This document shows, in pieces, positions 7,450 to 16,471 of a stretch of 64,000 nucleotides of DNA. Every line of letters begins with the position of its first letter. Position 1 is the first letter of the stretch. The stretch is taken from the NCBI GenBank assembly GCA_020633315.1, contig JACKDV010000001.1, positions 558,001 through 622,000 of the forward strand, in the 5' to 3' direction. The translations under genes were made by a program, and so were the position numbers. Source of the stretch: Myxococcales bacterium (GTDB taxonomy: Bacteria; Myxococcota_A; Polyangia; Nannocystales; Nannocystaceae). The notes under the pieces were generated by a model. The model had not been told where the DNA came from and made no database searches. It was given only the letters and a program-made list of their open reading frames with translations.

Positions 7450-10434
7450 ATGAGCGAGGGAATCCGAGCCCGCGGCTTCACGGCGCTGGCCCAGCTCGGC
7501 CTGCATCGGCCCGTGCTGATGGTGGTGGTGGTCGTGCTGATCACCGTGGGCATGGGCGCGCTGGTGCCCGGCCTCGGGGTGAGCACCTCGCGGACCGGCC
7601 TGGTCTCCGACGACGAGCCCCAGCAGGCGCTGCTGCTCGACTTCTACGCTCGCTTCGGACGGCCCGAGAGCGCCGTGTTCGTGGTCTCGGGCGGCACCCC
7701 GCCGCAGCGCCGCGAGGTGGTGGACCGCCTGCAGGCGGCGCTCGAGGTGGCGCAGATGCCCGACCCCGACGGCGGCGCCACGATCGAGCCCTTCGCCGGC
7801 CGAGTGCTGGGCCACGTGGATGCCCAGACGGTCGCGCCGCTGCTGTTGCTGCAGCAGCCCGATGCGCTGGCGCAGCTGCGGCAGCAGCTTCCGCCCGACC
7901 TCGACCTCGGGGCGCTCGTCGCCGGCGGCCTGCCGGCCTGGCTCGGTGCGATCGAGGCTCAGATCTACTCGCAGCTCGAGGACGCCGACGACGAGGACGA
8001 CGAAGAGGAAGAGGAGGTCGAAGGCGACGACGACGAGGATGAAGGTGCTGGTGCGGAGCAAGGTGCCGGTGCGGAGCAAGGTGCCGGTGCGGAGCAAGGT
8101 GCTGGTGCGGAGCAAGGTGCTGGTGCGGAGCAAGGTGCTGGTGCGGAGCAAGGTGCTGGTGCGGAGCAAGGTGCTGGTGCGGAGCAAGGTGCTGGTGCGG
8201 AGCAAGGTGCTCCCGCGCCCGCCGAGGCTCCGCCGGCCCCCGAGGGTGCAGCTCCGGCGGCGGCCGATCCGGCGCAGGTAGACGAGGGGCTGCGTCGCCT
8301 CGCGATGCTCGCTCGGCTGCTCGACACGGTGCTCGCCGGTGGCGATGCGATGAGCGTGCTCCCGGACGACGCGAGCATGTCGGCGCAGGCCGGCCTCGAC
8401 GAGCGGGGCTACCTGGTGACCGCCGACGGCGAGAACCACCTGGTCAACGTGTTCGTCGAGCTGCCGAGCGACGAGGGCGTGGAGGTGGCTCCGGTGGTGG
8501 AGCGCCTGCGCTCGATCCGTGACGAGGTGATGACCAGCGCGCCCGAAGGGGTGCACGCCGACCTCACGGGCATGCCGGCGCTGAGCACCGACGAGCTGGA
8601 CATCGTCACCACCGGCCTGCGCGACTCGTCGATCGCCACCTCGCTGGGCATCGCGCTGCTGTGCCTGCTGCTGTTCCGCTCGTTCCGCCAGATGCTGGTG
8701 GCGCTGGTGCCGTTGGCCCCGGGGGTGGTGATCACCCTGGCCTTCGTCCGCCTGCTGTACGACGACCTCAACCTCATCACGGCGAGCTTCGTGGCGGTGT
8801 TGCTGGGGCTGGGCATCGACTTCTCGGTGCACGCCATCTCCCGCTACAACGAGGAGCTACGCTCGGGCGAGACGCCAGCCGACGCCGTCCGCCTGGCGAT
8901 GGTGGAGTCGGGGCCCGGGGTGCTCACCGGCGCGCTGGTGACCGCGGCCGCGTTCCTCACCTCGGCCACGACCGAGTTCACGGCCTTCGGCGAGCTGGGG
9001 GTGGTGACGGCGATCGGCCTGATGGTGGTGGTGGCGGCGACCTTCGTGCTGCTGCCGGCGCTCTTGCGGCGCAAGACGGGACGAGCGGTGGCGCCGGAGC
9101 CCCCGGGGGTGGCCGCGGTGCCGGGGCTGCTGCGTCGCCTGCGGTGGCTGCTGCTGGTGGGCGGCGTGGGGGCGGCGGTGGCCGGGGCCGTGGTGCTGCC
9201 CTCGGTGGGCTTCAACCCGCGCTACTTCGACTTCCTCCCCGAGCAAACCGAGGCCTCGCGGGCGCTGGACCGGCTGGAGTACGACCCGCTGGCGAGCCCG
9301 GTGTTCGCCAACCTGCGGGCCGACTCGATCGAGCAGGCGCGCGAGATGACCACGCGGCTGCGCGCGCTCGACAGCGTGGCCGGGGTGCAGTCGCCCTCGG
9401 ACCTGCTGCCCCCGCTGAGCGACGCGTCGCTGGCCGCCCTGCGGGCCGGCCTGCAGGGGCTGCCCACGCCGGGCTTCGACGCCCTGGCCGCGCGCTCGAC
9501 CACGCCGGAGGAATTGCGCAAGGCGGCGGCCAAGGTGGTGGATGCGCTCGACGAGTCGCGGCTGGCCATGGACCAGGCGGGGCTGCCGGTGGCGGCGATG
9601 GACGAGACGATCGCCGCCTTCAAGGCGCTGCGCGATCGGGCGGGCTCGCTCGACGAGGCCGGCCGGGCGCGGCTGGCCGGGCTGGAGGGCCAGGCGGCCG
9701 CCGTGCTGCGCCCGGCGTGGGAGACCGCGGCCGCGGTGGCCGAGCGCGGCCACTACGAGCCCTCCGATCTCCCGCCGCTGTTCGCCCGCCGCTACGTCTC
9801 CAAGGACGGCACGATGGTGGCGCTGTTCGTGGTGCCCTCGGGGCGCTTCTGGGAGCGCGACGTGGCCACCAAGTTCCGCGAGGACATGGTGGCGATCGAT
9901 CCCAAGGTCTCGGGCCTGGCCACGGTGCACGTGCGTCACGGCGAGATCATCGTGGAGGGCTTCCGGCGCGCGGCCGGGATGGCGGCCGCGCTCATCGTGC
10001 TCATCCTGGCCCTGGACTTCCGCAGCCTCAAGGACGCGGTGCTGGCCCTGGTGCCCACCGTAGTGGGCTGGCTGTGGATGGTGGGGGTGATGGTGATCGC
10101 GGGCCTGCGCTTCGACGTGGCCAACGTGGTGAGCATGCCGCTGGTGCTGGGCATCGGCATCGCCTTCGGCGTGCACATGATGCACCGCTGCCGCGAGGTG
10201 GAGCGCCACGACGAGCCGCTCGAGGGCCGCCTCGACACGGTGGTGCGCGGCACGGGCGGGGCGATCACCGTGGCGGCCCTCACCACGATGATCGGCTTCG
10301 GCGGCCTGATGATGGCCGACTACGGCGGCATGCAGTCGTTCGGCCTGGTGATGATCATCGGGATCGGCTCGTGCCTCGTGGCCACCGTGCTGGTGCTGCC
10401 CAGCCTGCTGCTGGTGCTGCGACGCGTTCGCTGA
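7450..10434 (+). CDS. MMPL/RND-family membrane transporter
   Basis: A 994-residue inner-membrane protein of the RND/MMPL superfamily. A first TM (near residues 15-40) is followed by a large periplasmic region, a five- to six-helix bundle (residues 395-550) with LLGLGIDFSVHAISRYNEE, a second periplasmic domain and a second bundle (residues 835-990) with LVLGIGIAFGVHMMHR. This duplicated layout is that of lipid or hopanoid exporters such as HpnN and mycobacterial MmpL. The first periplasmic loop contains an acidic stretch and nine GAGAEQ repeats (residues 199-252). The substrate is unknown; no periplasmic adaptor or outer-membrane channel gene is adjacent. Confidence 0.88.
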   Translation: MSEGIRARGFTALAQLGLHRPVLMVVVVVLITVGMGALVPGLGVSTSRTGLVSDDEPQQALLLDFYARFGRPESAVFVVSGGTPPQRREVVDRLQAALEVAQMPDPDGGATIEPFAGRVLGHVDAQTVAPLLLLQQPDALAQLRQQLPPDLDLGALVAGGLPAWLGAIEAQIYSQLEDADDEDDEEEEEVEGDDDEDEGAGAEQGAGAEQGAGAEQGAGAEQGAGAEQGAGAEQGAGAEQGAGAEQGAGAEQGAPAPAEAPPAPEGAAPAAADPAQVDEGLRRLAMLARLLDTVLAGGDAMSVLPDDASMSAQAGLDERGYLVTADGENHLVNVFVELPSDEGVEVAPVVERLRSIRDEVMTSAPEGVHADLTGMPALSTDELDIVTTGLRDSSIATSLGIALLCLLLFRSFRQMLVALVPLAPGVVITLAFVRLLYDDLNLITASFVAVLLGLGIDFSVHAISRYNEELRSGETPADAVRLAMVESGPGVLTGALVTAAAFLTSATTEFTAFGELGVVTAIGLMVVVAATFVLLPALLRRKTGRAVAPEPPGVAAVPGLLRRLRWLLLVGGVGAAVAGAVVLPSVGFNPRYFDFLPEQTEASRALDRLEYDPLASPVFANLRADSIEQAREMTTRLRALDSVAGVQSPSDLLPPLSDASLAALRAGLQGLPTPGFDALAARSTTPEELRKAAAKVVDALDESRLAMDQAGLPVAAMDETIAAFKALRDRAGSLDEAGRARLAGLEGQAAAVLRPAWETAAAVAERGHYEPSDLPPLFARRYVSKDGTMVALFVVPSGRFWERDVATKFREDMVAIDPKVSGLATVHVRHGEIIVEGFRRAAGMAAALIVLILALDFRSLKDAVLALVPTVVGWLWMVGVMVIAGLRFDVANVVSMPLVLGIGIAFGVHMMHRCREVERHDEPLEGRLDTVVRGTGGAITVAALTTMIGFGGLMMADYGGMQSFGLVMIIGIGSCLVATVLVLPSLLLVLRRVR
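8044..8205 (+). repeat. Nine 18-bp tandem repeats inside the MMPL gene
   Basis: Nine in-phase copies of GGTGCTGGTGCGGAGCAA, each encoding GAGAEQ. Copies 2 and 3 differ only by GCC for GCT; the others are identical. Such identity indicates recent slippage or unequal exchange, so copy number probably varies between strains. Because units are 18 bp, changes stay in frame. Confidence 0.97.
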
Positions 10435-10443
10435 GCCGTGCAT

Positions 10444-10479
10444 CGAGGACCGCGCTGGGGGGACGGGCGCGGCTCCTCG
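10444..10479 (+). terminator. Hairpin after the MMPL gene
   Basis: An 11-12 bp GC stem (CGAGGACCGCGC pairing with GCGCGGCTCCTCG, one bulged base) with an 11-nt loop starts 10 bp after the stop codon. No T-tract follows. Confidence 0.5.
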
Positions 10480-10512
10480 GCGGTGCGAGCTGAGCGTGGG
10501 CCCGTGGACGCA

Positions 10513-10549
10513 CGAAGGGCCGCGCTCGATGGACGAGCGCGGCCCTTCG
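10513..10549. terminator. Perfect 16-bp inverted repeat between convergent genes
   Basis: Arms CGAAGGGCCGCGCTCG and its exact complement enclose a 5-nt loop (ATGGA). It lies between the convergent MMPL and lipoprotein genes and could act as a bidirectional terminator. No long T-run is present on either strand. Confidence 0.7.
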
Positions 10550-10569
10550 GCAGACCCGGCGCCGAGGCG

Positions 10570-11121
10570 CTACTGCGGGGTCTTGAGGGTGGTCGAGCCG
10601 GACTTGGGGGGGGCGGTCTTCTTGGTGGTGGTCAGGCTGCCGGAGCCGGAGGGTGGCGGCTCGTCCTTGGTCGGAGCGGTGAGATTGCCGGAGCCCGAGG
10701 TGGGCTTGGTGGTGCCGTCGTCCTCGTTGCCGCCACCGCTGTCGCCGGGGTTGCGCCCGCCGATCTTGGGGGAGCGCTCGGGATCGTCGGTCGGCTGGGT
10801 CCGAGTGGGATCGCCGGAGTCGGTGGTGGTCTTGCGGGTCGGCCCGTCGTCGGCGGGCTGGTCACGAGTGGGGCCCGCGTCGGTGGTCTTGGCGGCGGGC
10901 TTGGAGGCTGGCTTGGACTCGGAGCGAGTGACCGGCTTGGCGCTGTCGTTGGCCGGGCGGCTGGCCTTGCTGGGGCTGCGATGGGCCGGCTTGGCGGTGG
11001 AGGAGCTGGGGGCCTTGCTGCTCGAGCCGGAGCTGAAGCTGATGTGGCAACCTGCGAGGCCCACGAGGGCCGACAGCAACGCAGCAGGGACGAGGCTTCG
11101 ATGGGCTACGGGTCTGGGCAT
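10570..11121 (-). CDS. Low-complexity putative lipoprotein
   Basis: A 183-residue protein with a lipoprotein signal peptide: basic start, hydrophobic LLSALVGLAGC, then Cys near residue 24. The mature part is almost entirely Ser/Thr/Pro/Lys/Asp/Gly, with repeated PTRD/PTRK-like and SGSGxLT-like segments, so it is probably an unfolded, cell-surface or periplasmic linker protein. No domain is recognised. It starts from ATG and is divergent from the TetR gene. Confidence 0.7.
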   Translation of the reverse strand: MPRPVAHRSLVPAALLSALVGLAGCHISFSSGSSSKAPSSSTAKPAHRSPSKASRPANDSAKPVTRSESKPASKPAAKTTDAGPTRDQPADDGPTRKTTTDSGDPTRTQPTDDPERSPKIGGRNPGDSGGGNEDDGTTKPTSGSGNLTAPTKDEPPPSGSGSLTTTKKTAPPKSGSTTLKTPQ

Positions 11122-11434
11122 GGCAATCCGTCTCGGTGGGCTTGCAGACGGGACCCACGACGGGGGTATTCACGCCGGGTCCGCGTCGCTCCATCGTATT
11201 TTCACTGATGCAAGAGGTCGACTAAAGGCCCCATGGAGGGCAACGGGGTCACCGGCCCCCGGGTCGGATCTTGGTGTCGTGGAAAGGGTGTGCACGAGAC
11301 TGCACGGTGAGACGCCGATAACGGTGTCCACTACCGAACCGAAAAAAGCTCTGGACTCCTACCCGGCCCCTGGGCCTAGGGTGGACTCACTTCGCGGGCG
11401 GCGATGCCCCCAACACCGACCCGGAGGGAACAAC
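11122..11434. other. Divergent control region, lipoprotein / tetR
   Basis: A 313-bp gap between divergent genes with a less GC-rich core. It contains a promoter candidate for the lipoprotein (11193-11221) and a -10-like TAGGGT about 45 bp before tetR. A TetR operator may lie here but no clear long dyad was seen beyond short palindromes such as CCTAGG. No RNA gene recognised. Confidence 0.5.
11193..11221 (-). promoter_or_regulatory. Sigma70-like promoter of the low-complexity lipoprotein
   Basis: On the minus strand TCGACC, 17 bp, TACGAT. Each hexamer matches the consensus at four of six positions. Predicted transcript leader is about 65 nt. Confidence 0.4.
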
Positions 11435-12097
11435 ATGACGCGACAGCGCTCGGATGAGTGGCGCAAGCAACAAATTCGCGCAGCGGCCACTCGCTGCTTC
11501 GTACGCCGCGGCTTCGCGGCGACCCGTCTACTCGACATCGCCCGTGAGGCTGGCCTCAGCAAGGGCGGGGTCTACTTCCACTATCGTGCCAAGGAAGCCC
11601 TGTTCCAGGACATCCTAGACACCCAGGTGCGCAACCTGGAGCGTAGGTGGTCGTTCGATCCCGTCTCCGACCAGCCAGCCGATCGGACGCTCTACCGCCT
11701 GGTGGTCGCCCACCTTCGCACCCTGGAGGACGAGCCCGACGAGACCCGTCTTCAGCACCTGCTGCTGGGCATGGCCCCGCAGGACGCCACCTTCCGCGAG
11801 AAGCTGGAGGAGTCGTTCCGCGTGATGCGGGTGCTGTACGCCGGGGTCATCTCGCGCGGGATCCAGTCCGGGGTGTTCCGGGATGGCGACGCCGACAAGG
11901 CGGCGGAGTGCGTGATGGCGATGGTGCAGGGATTGGCCGCCCAGAGCGCGGTGGATCCCGAGGGCAAGCTGCCGATGCGACCCGAGGAAGCGGCCGAGAC
12001 CATCATGCGGATGGTGTGCGGCGCCGATCGGGTGGCGGCCACGGTCGCGGCGATCCACGCCGATGCCGTGTCGGCGGAGCCCTCGCTCGCCAGCTGA
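11435..12097 (+). CDS. TetR/AcrR-family transcriptional regulator
   Basis: A 220-residue TetR-type repressor. The N-terminal HTH runs from about residue 10 to 57: AAATRCFVRRGFAATRLLDIA, then the recognition helix GLSKGGVYFHYRAKEALF. The C-terminal ligand-binding domain is divergent. The ATG is preceded by GGAGGG seven bases upstream, one of the few clear Shine-Dalgarno sites in this half of the window. The likely targets are the divergent lipoprotein or its own gene; the inducer is unknown. Confidence 0.9.
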   Translation: MTRQRSDEWRKQQIRAAATRCFVRRGFAATRLLDIAREAGLSKGGVYFHYRAKEALFQDILDTQVRNLERRWSFDPVSDQPADRTLYRLVVAHLRTLEDEPDETRLQHLLLGMAPQDATFREKLEESFRVMRVLYAGVISRGIQSGVFRDGDADKAAECVMAMVQGLAAQSAVDPEGKLPMRPEEAAETIMRMVCGADRVAATVAAIHADAVSAEPSLAS

Positions 12098-12124
12098 CGG
12101 CGACGATCGACAGACAATCGAAGA

Positions 12125-12160
12125 GGAAGAGGTCGGCGCCTCGGGGCCCCGGCCTCTTCC
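12125..12160 (+). terminator. Hairpin after tetR
   Basis: GGAAGAGGTCGG pairs with CCGGCCTCTTCC (one G-T wobble) around a 12-nt GC loop, 27 bp after the tetR stop and just before the end of the convergent MEMO gene. Confidence 0.6.
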
Positions 12161-12181
12161 AGCTCTCGGGATCCGTGGCGA

Positions 12182-13390
12182 TCAGCGAGCGGACGGCGCG
12201 TGCAGGCGGGCGCCGGCGATGCCCACCACGCCGGGATCCGAGCCGGGCGCCTCGTAGCTCGTCTGCCGCACCAGCTCGCCGCGATAGCCCGGTGGCAGCA
12301 GGCGGGCCGCCGCGGCGAGGGCCGGCCCCCCGCTGGCGGGACCCTGGGCGTGCTCGCGGCGGGCGAGCTCGACGAGCTTGGCGTCGTCGCCCCGCAGCAG
12401 CGCGGCCACGAGCTGGGCGTCGCGATCCTGCAGCTCGACGCGGTGCAGGTCGTGAAGCGGCGGGCGACCGAAGGCCGGCCCCGCGTGCCCGAGCTCGGCG
12501 CTCACCCACCACAGCACCGGCCGATCCTCGCACAGCGATCCCAGCGCCAGCTCGAAGCGCTCGCGGGCGTCCTGCTGGTCCTCGCTCGACAGCGCCGTGG
12601 ATCCGCAGAGCACCGGCAGCACCGGCGGGCAGCGATCGCCATAGAGGTGCTGGAGCACCACCACCGCCAGCTCGATGCTGATCGCATCGCGATGGCGGAT
12701 CTCCTCGCGCAGCACCCAGCCCACGCGACGCTCCAGCGCACCGAGCAGCTCGGTCGCGGCGGGCACTCGACCGAGCGGGGTGAGGAAGGGCTTGCCGGTG
12801 AGGGCATAGGGCAGCAGGCCCGGGCCGTGGTCGGTGCCGAGGATCACCACCTGCTCGATCGCCTCGGGCGGGGGCAGGCCCCGCAGGGTCTCGTCGAGCA
12901 GGGGGCCGACTCGGTCCAGCGGACCATGGGGGGCGAGAACCCCAATGACGGACGAGCCCGGCCGCTGCCGGGGAACGCCCGGCGGCTGCGAGGGGATCGC
13001 TCGCTCGAGCGCGGCCGCGAGCGCGTCGGCTCGATCGGGGTAGACCAGGCCGGCGAGGGTGGGGGCCCGGACGGGTGCCTCGAGGAAGTCGGTGTGGGCA
13101 TCGGCCCAGCGCTCGCGGAAGGCGTCGTCGTCGAGCAGGCCCTGGTCGCGGAGCTGCTCCACGAAGGCGGAGAGCTCGGCCAGCGGCAGATCCAGGGACT
13201 GGGTCATCAGCAGGGACTGCCGGATCTGCGGCAGGGTGCGGGTGCCGTCGAGCATGTCGAGCACGGGGGCGAGCTCGGCGTCGAGGCCGAAGGGCTCCGC
13301 CAGACCGAGCGGATCGCGCACTACGACCAGATCCTCGGCACCGCGGTGATGCTCGATGCGATCCACTTTGCGAAGCTTGGGCCGGTCCAT
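12182..13390 (-). CDS. MEMO1-family protein (AmmB-like) with N-terminal winged-helix domain
   Basis: A 402-residue protein. Residues from about 120 match the MEMO/AmmB family (AmmeMemoRadiSam system protein B), structurally related to non-haem iron dioxygenases: VIGVLAPHGPLDRVG, VVILGTDHGPGL, a SIELAVVVLQHL segment and PVLCGS correspond to the metal-site strands. The usual PHAGY motif is reduced to PHG. Residues 20-100 look like a PqqD-type winged helix. The usual partners AmmA and the radical SAM enzyme are not adjacent. GGGAG lies shortly before the ATG. The 5' end is only 12 bp from the divergent neighbour. Confidence 0.8.
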   Translation of the reverse strand: MDRPKLRKVDRIEHHRGAEDLVVVRDPLGLAEPFGLDAELAPVLDMLDGTRTLPQIRQSLLMTQSLDLPLAELSAFVEQLRDQGLLDDDAFRERWADAHTDFLEAPVRAPTLAGLVYPDRADALAAALERAIPSQPPGVPRQRPGSSVIGVLAPHGPLDRVGPLLDETLRGLPPPEAIEQVVILGTDHGPGLLPYALTGKPFLTPLGRVPAATELLGALERRVGWVLREEIRHRDAISIELAVVVLQHLYGDRCPPVLPVLCGSTALSSEDQQDARERFELALGSLCEDRPVLWWVSAELGHAGPAFGRPPLHDLHRVELQDRDAQLVAALLRGDDAKLVELARREHAQGPASGGPALAAAARLLPPGYRGELVRQTSYEAPGSDPGVVGIAGARLHAPSAR

Positions 13391-13402
13391 GAAACTCCCT
13401 GC

Positions 13403-14608
13403 GTGCACCTCGTGCTCCTCGCCGCCGCGCTGGGCGTGACGGGCCCGCCGGCGATCGAGCCCGGGCCCGACGGCGGCGATGCGATCGGCATCGCGTGGCA
13501 CGACCAGGCTACGGTCGCCCCGGAGATCCAGCAACGTCTGGCGCGGGCGGTGGGCGACGGGCCGGTGGTCCTCGATGCGCCGGCGCTGGCCCGCGCTCGG
13601 GTGGCGCTGGAGCTCGGCCGGGAGCGCATGGACCAGGCGCCGCGCTGGGCGGCCCAGCTCGAGGACGCGGCCGCGGCCTATCGCGGCGGGGAGATCGAGC
13701 GCGCTCACCTGGAGGTGATCGCCCTGCTCGATGCGATCCGCTCCGACCCGGTGGTGCCGGGTGCGGCTCGACTGGCGTGGCGGGCCCAGGTGCTGCGCGG
13801 CCAGCTCGCGTGGGCCGAGGGCGACGCGGAGCAGACCCGCGAGGCCCTGGCCGCCGCGATCGCGATCGATCCCGAGGCGCGCCCGTCCACCCGCGAGGTG
13901 CCGCCGCCGGTGGTCGAGGCGTACTCGCAGCAGCGGGCCGCGGTGGTGGCCGAGACCTCGCAGTGGCCCACGCTCGAGATCCACGCGCCCGACGGCGAGC
14001 CCTTCGCGATCGAGATCGACGGCGTGCCGGGGCGGCGCGCGGTGCCTCCCGGCGAGCACCTGGTGGTGGTGAGGCGGCCGGGCGTGGCTCCGCTGGGCAC
14101 GGTGATGCGGGCCGACGAGCCGTGGGTGCTGCCGCCGGCCGAGCCCGTGCTGCCGCCGGGTCTGCCCCCCGACGAGGCGACGGCGCAGCGGATCTGCGAC
14201 AGCGCCGACCTGGGCTGGCTGGTGCTGGCCCGCGAGCGCGACGGTCGGCTGGGGCTGCAGCGCTTCACCTGTGGCGGTGGCTTCTCCGAGCCCTGGATCG
14301 AGGCCCGCGAGGGCTGGGGGCCCGGCGTGGCGTGGCTGCGCTCGGTGGCGCGGGAGGGCGAGTCGGCCGAGCCCATGCTCCACCTGGACGACCCGTGGCC
14401 CCCGCTGCCCGCCCTGCCGCGGCCGGCCCCGCGGATCGCCGCCGACGGCGGGCACGCGGGATCCCACGGCCGGGCGCGGCTGCGACGGGCCCTGCCGTGG
14501 CTGCTGATCAGCGGGGTGATCGCGGGCAGCGTGACGGTGGGCGTGCTGCTGGGCACCGAGCCCGGGGCCGACCTGGCCATCGACGGCAACGGCTTCCTCG
14601 GTCGCTGA
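13403..14608 (+). CDS. Hypothetical secreted or membrane protein with PEGA-like segment
   Basis: A 401-residue protein of no named family. A short hydrophobic N-terminus (HLVLLAAALGV) resembles a signal peptide. Residues 20-160 are helical and TPR-like (AWRAQVLRGQLAWAEGD, then AIAIDPEARPS), a layout often seen in myxobacterial proteins. There follows a beta-rich PEGA-like segment (IEIDGVPGRRAVPPGEHLVVV) and a single TM near the C-terminus (LPWLLISGVIAGSVTVGVLL). The GTG start is inferred from the signal sequence. An upstream in-frame GTG would overlap the divergent MEMO gene. Confidence 0.6.
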   Translation: MHLVLLAAALGVTGPPAIEPGPDGGDAIGIAWHDQATVAPEIQQRLARAVGDGPVVLDAPALARARVALELGRERMDQAPRWAAQLEDAAAAYRGGEIERAHLEVIALLDAIRSDPVVPGAARLAWRAQVLRGQLAWAEGDAEQTREALAAAIAIDPEARPSTREVPPPVVEAYSQQRAAVVAETSQWPTLEIHAPDGEPFAIEIDGVPGRRAVPPGEHLVVVRRPGVAPLGTVMRADEPWVLPPAEPVLPPGLPPDEATAQRICDSADLGWLVLARERDGRLGLQRFTCGGGFSEPWIEAREGWGPGVAWLRSVAREGESAEPMLHLDDPWPPLPALPRPAPRIAADGGHAGSHGRARLRRALPWLLISGVIAGSVTVGVLLGTEPGADLAIDGNGFLGR

Positions 14609-14654
14609 GCGCCGGGGACAGGCCTCGCGCAGACGCTGGCATCCGCCCTCGCGA

Positions 14655-16454
14655 TCAGGGCACGGACAGGCGCGTGGTCTCGCCGGCCTCGATCTCGATC
14701 GTGCGGCGCAGGAGGACCTTCTCCTCGGGGCACACGTCGGGCACGCAGCGGACGATCACGCGGTGGGAGCCCGCGGGCAGCTCCAGCTTGCGCATGGGGG
14801 TCACGCCGCGATCGCGACCGTCGACCGAGACCTGGGCCCAGGGCACCTTGGGCGCGAGCACCTGGAGCTGACCGCGTCCCTGGGTGGCGCGGCGCAGCTC
14901 GATCGAGCGCTCGCCGACGTCGTCGGGGTGGAGCACCAGCGTCTCCTTGAGCCAGCCCTCGGCCTCGATGGTCACCGCCAGCTCGCCCTCGGCGGGCACG
15001 GGCAGCGAGAACGGCGAGCGGCCCGCGAGGCGCTCGTCGTCGATGGTCACCACCGCGTCGGGCGGCTCGACGCGAAGCAGCACGGGCGGCGGAGGCTCGG
15101 GCGCGGGCGCGGTGGTGGGCACGGGAGGATCGGGCTCGGGCGCGGTGGTGGGCCCGGCCGGCTCGGGGCGCACGGACGAGGGCACGGCCGCGAGCGCGGG
15201 CTCGGGCCGGGCGTCACGAGGAGCGGGTCGATCGTCGCCGCGGCCGAGCGCCCACACCAGCCCCACCGCGGCCGCCCCGGCCACGAGGGCCAGGGCCAGG
15301 CGACGTCGCTCCGCTCCGATCTCGGTGGCCGGACGAGCCGCGGTGGCGGTGGAGGTGGCGGGCCCGGCCGGGGCCTCGGTGGCGCCCGAGTCCTCGGGGA
15401 GCACCACCTTCTCCTGCGCGCCGGAGATCGGGGTGAGGCGAGTGGCGAAGGTGATGGTGTCGGGCTTGACCGAGGTGGTCGGGGTCAGCTCGTCGTCGCG
15501 GGGCTCGGCCGGCGGTCCCCAGCGACCGTCGGGGTACAGCATGCGCAGGTGGGCCGCGAGGTCGGCCTCGGTGAAGGTGGCGGCGTGCTTGGTGATCGAC
15601 TCGCCCAGGGTCTGCAGCATGGCCCCTGCGTTGGCGGGGCGATCGGTGGGGTCGAGGGACAGCGCCCGGCCCAGCGGGCCGCGGATGGTCTCGGGGACCC
15701 GCTCGAGATCGGGAGCCACCCACACGCCCTCGCGAGGGAAGGCGCGATCGAGGGTGAGCAGCTCGTAGAGCAGGCAGCCCGCGCTGAAGACGTCGGCGCG
15801 CGGATCGACGGCCTCGGCCCGCGCCTGCTCGGGGGCCACGTAGCCGATCGAGCCCGCGCGCATGTCGGCCGCGGCGTGGGCGGGGCGGGCGATGCCGAAG
15901 TCCACGATGCGGACCTGACCGCTGCGCTCGATCATCACGTTGCGCGGGGTGATGTCGCGGTGCACGACGGCGGGCCGGCCCGGCTCCTCGGTGTGGGCGT
16001 AGGCCAGGCCGGTGAGCACGCCTCGCACGATGGACAGCGCCACCGCCAGCGGTGGCGGGTGCTCGCGCCGGCGGTGGGTGCTCAGCAGCTGCGCCACCGA
16101 GGGGCCGTCGACGTAGCCCATCACGATGTAGAAGGTGTCGCCGGCGCGGCCCAGCTCGTAGATGGGCACGATGTTGCCGTGCGAGAGCGCCACCGCGGTC
16201 TTGGCCTCGGCCGCGAACAGGTCGATGAAGCGCGACTGCGTGGCGAGCTCGGGGAGGATGGTCTTGATCACCAGCGCCTTCTCGAAGCCGAGCTCGCCCA
16301 CGAGGCTGGCGCGGAAGACCTCGCCCATGCCGCCCCGCGCGATCCGCTGGATCAGGCGGTACTTGCCGAACGTGCCCAGCGTCGACCCGTCGCCCGCCGG
16401 CTCCGCGTCGTCGCCAGAGGAGGCCGAGACCGGGGAGGACACCGTGGCGGCCAT
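14655..16454 (-). CDS. Membrane-anchored Ser/Thr protein kinase with PEGA domain
   Basis: A 599-residue Hanks-type kinase. The catalytic domain spans about residues 30-300: glycine loop IARGGMGEVF, Lys64 in LVIK, HRDITPRNV (D167, N172), DFG at 185-187 and APEQA. A Pro/Thr-rich juxtamembrane region leads to one TM (ALALVAGAAAVGLVWAL, near 410). The extracytoplasmic C-terminus is rich in proline and then PEGA-like beta modules (VTIDDERLAGRSPF and VSVDGRDRGVTPM). The ATG at 16454 follows the short divergent gap; an upstream in-frame start would overlap the neighbouring gene. The substrate is unknown. Confidence 0.93.
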   Translation of the reverse strand: MAATVSSPVSASSGDDAEPAGDGSTLGTFGKYRLIQRIARGGMGEVFRASLVGELGFEKALVIKTILPELATQSRFIDLFAAEAKTAVALSHGNIVPIYELGRAGDTFYIVMGYVDGPSVAQLLSTHRRREHPPPLAVALSIVRGVLTGLAYAHTEEPGRPAVVHRDITPRNVMIERSGQVRIVDFGIARPAHAAADMRAGSIGYVAPEQARAEAVDPRADVFSAGCLLYELLTLDRAFPREGVWVAPDLERVPETIRGPLGRALSLDPTDRPANAGAMLQTLGESITKHAATFTEADLAAHLRMLYPDGRWGPPAEPRDDELTPTTSVKPDTITFATRLTPISGAQEKVVLPEDSGATEAPAGPATSTATAARPATEIGAERRRLALALVAGAAAVGLVWALGRGDDRPAPRDARPEPALAAVPSSVRPEPAGPTTAPEPDPPVPTTAPAPEPPPPVLLRVEPPDAVVTIDDERLAGRSPFSLPVPAEGELAVTIEAEGWLKETLVLHPDDVGERSIELRRATQGRGQLQVLAPKVPWAQVSVDGRDRGVTPMRKLELPAGSHRVIVRCVPDVCPEEKVLLRRTIEIEAGETTRLSVP

Positions 16455-16456
16455 GC

Positions 16457-16462
16457 TACCAT
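16457..16462 (+). promoter_or_regulatory. -10-like element TACCAT before the Kelch-like gene
   Basis: TACCAT ends 9 bp before the ATG at 16472, in a gap of only 17 bp between divergent start codons; no Shine-Dalgarno follows. Confidence 0.4.
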
Positions 16463-16471
16463 CGTTCCTCG

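Noticed and set aside
7288..8832. Long minus-strand frames across the MMPL gene, including one with a repeated LLRTST pattern
   Set aside because: They arise from GC-rich codon bias and the 18-bp repeat; the plus-strand protein has clear transporter domains.
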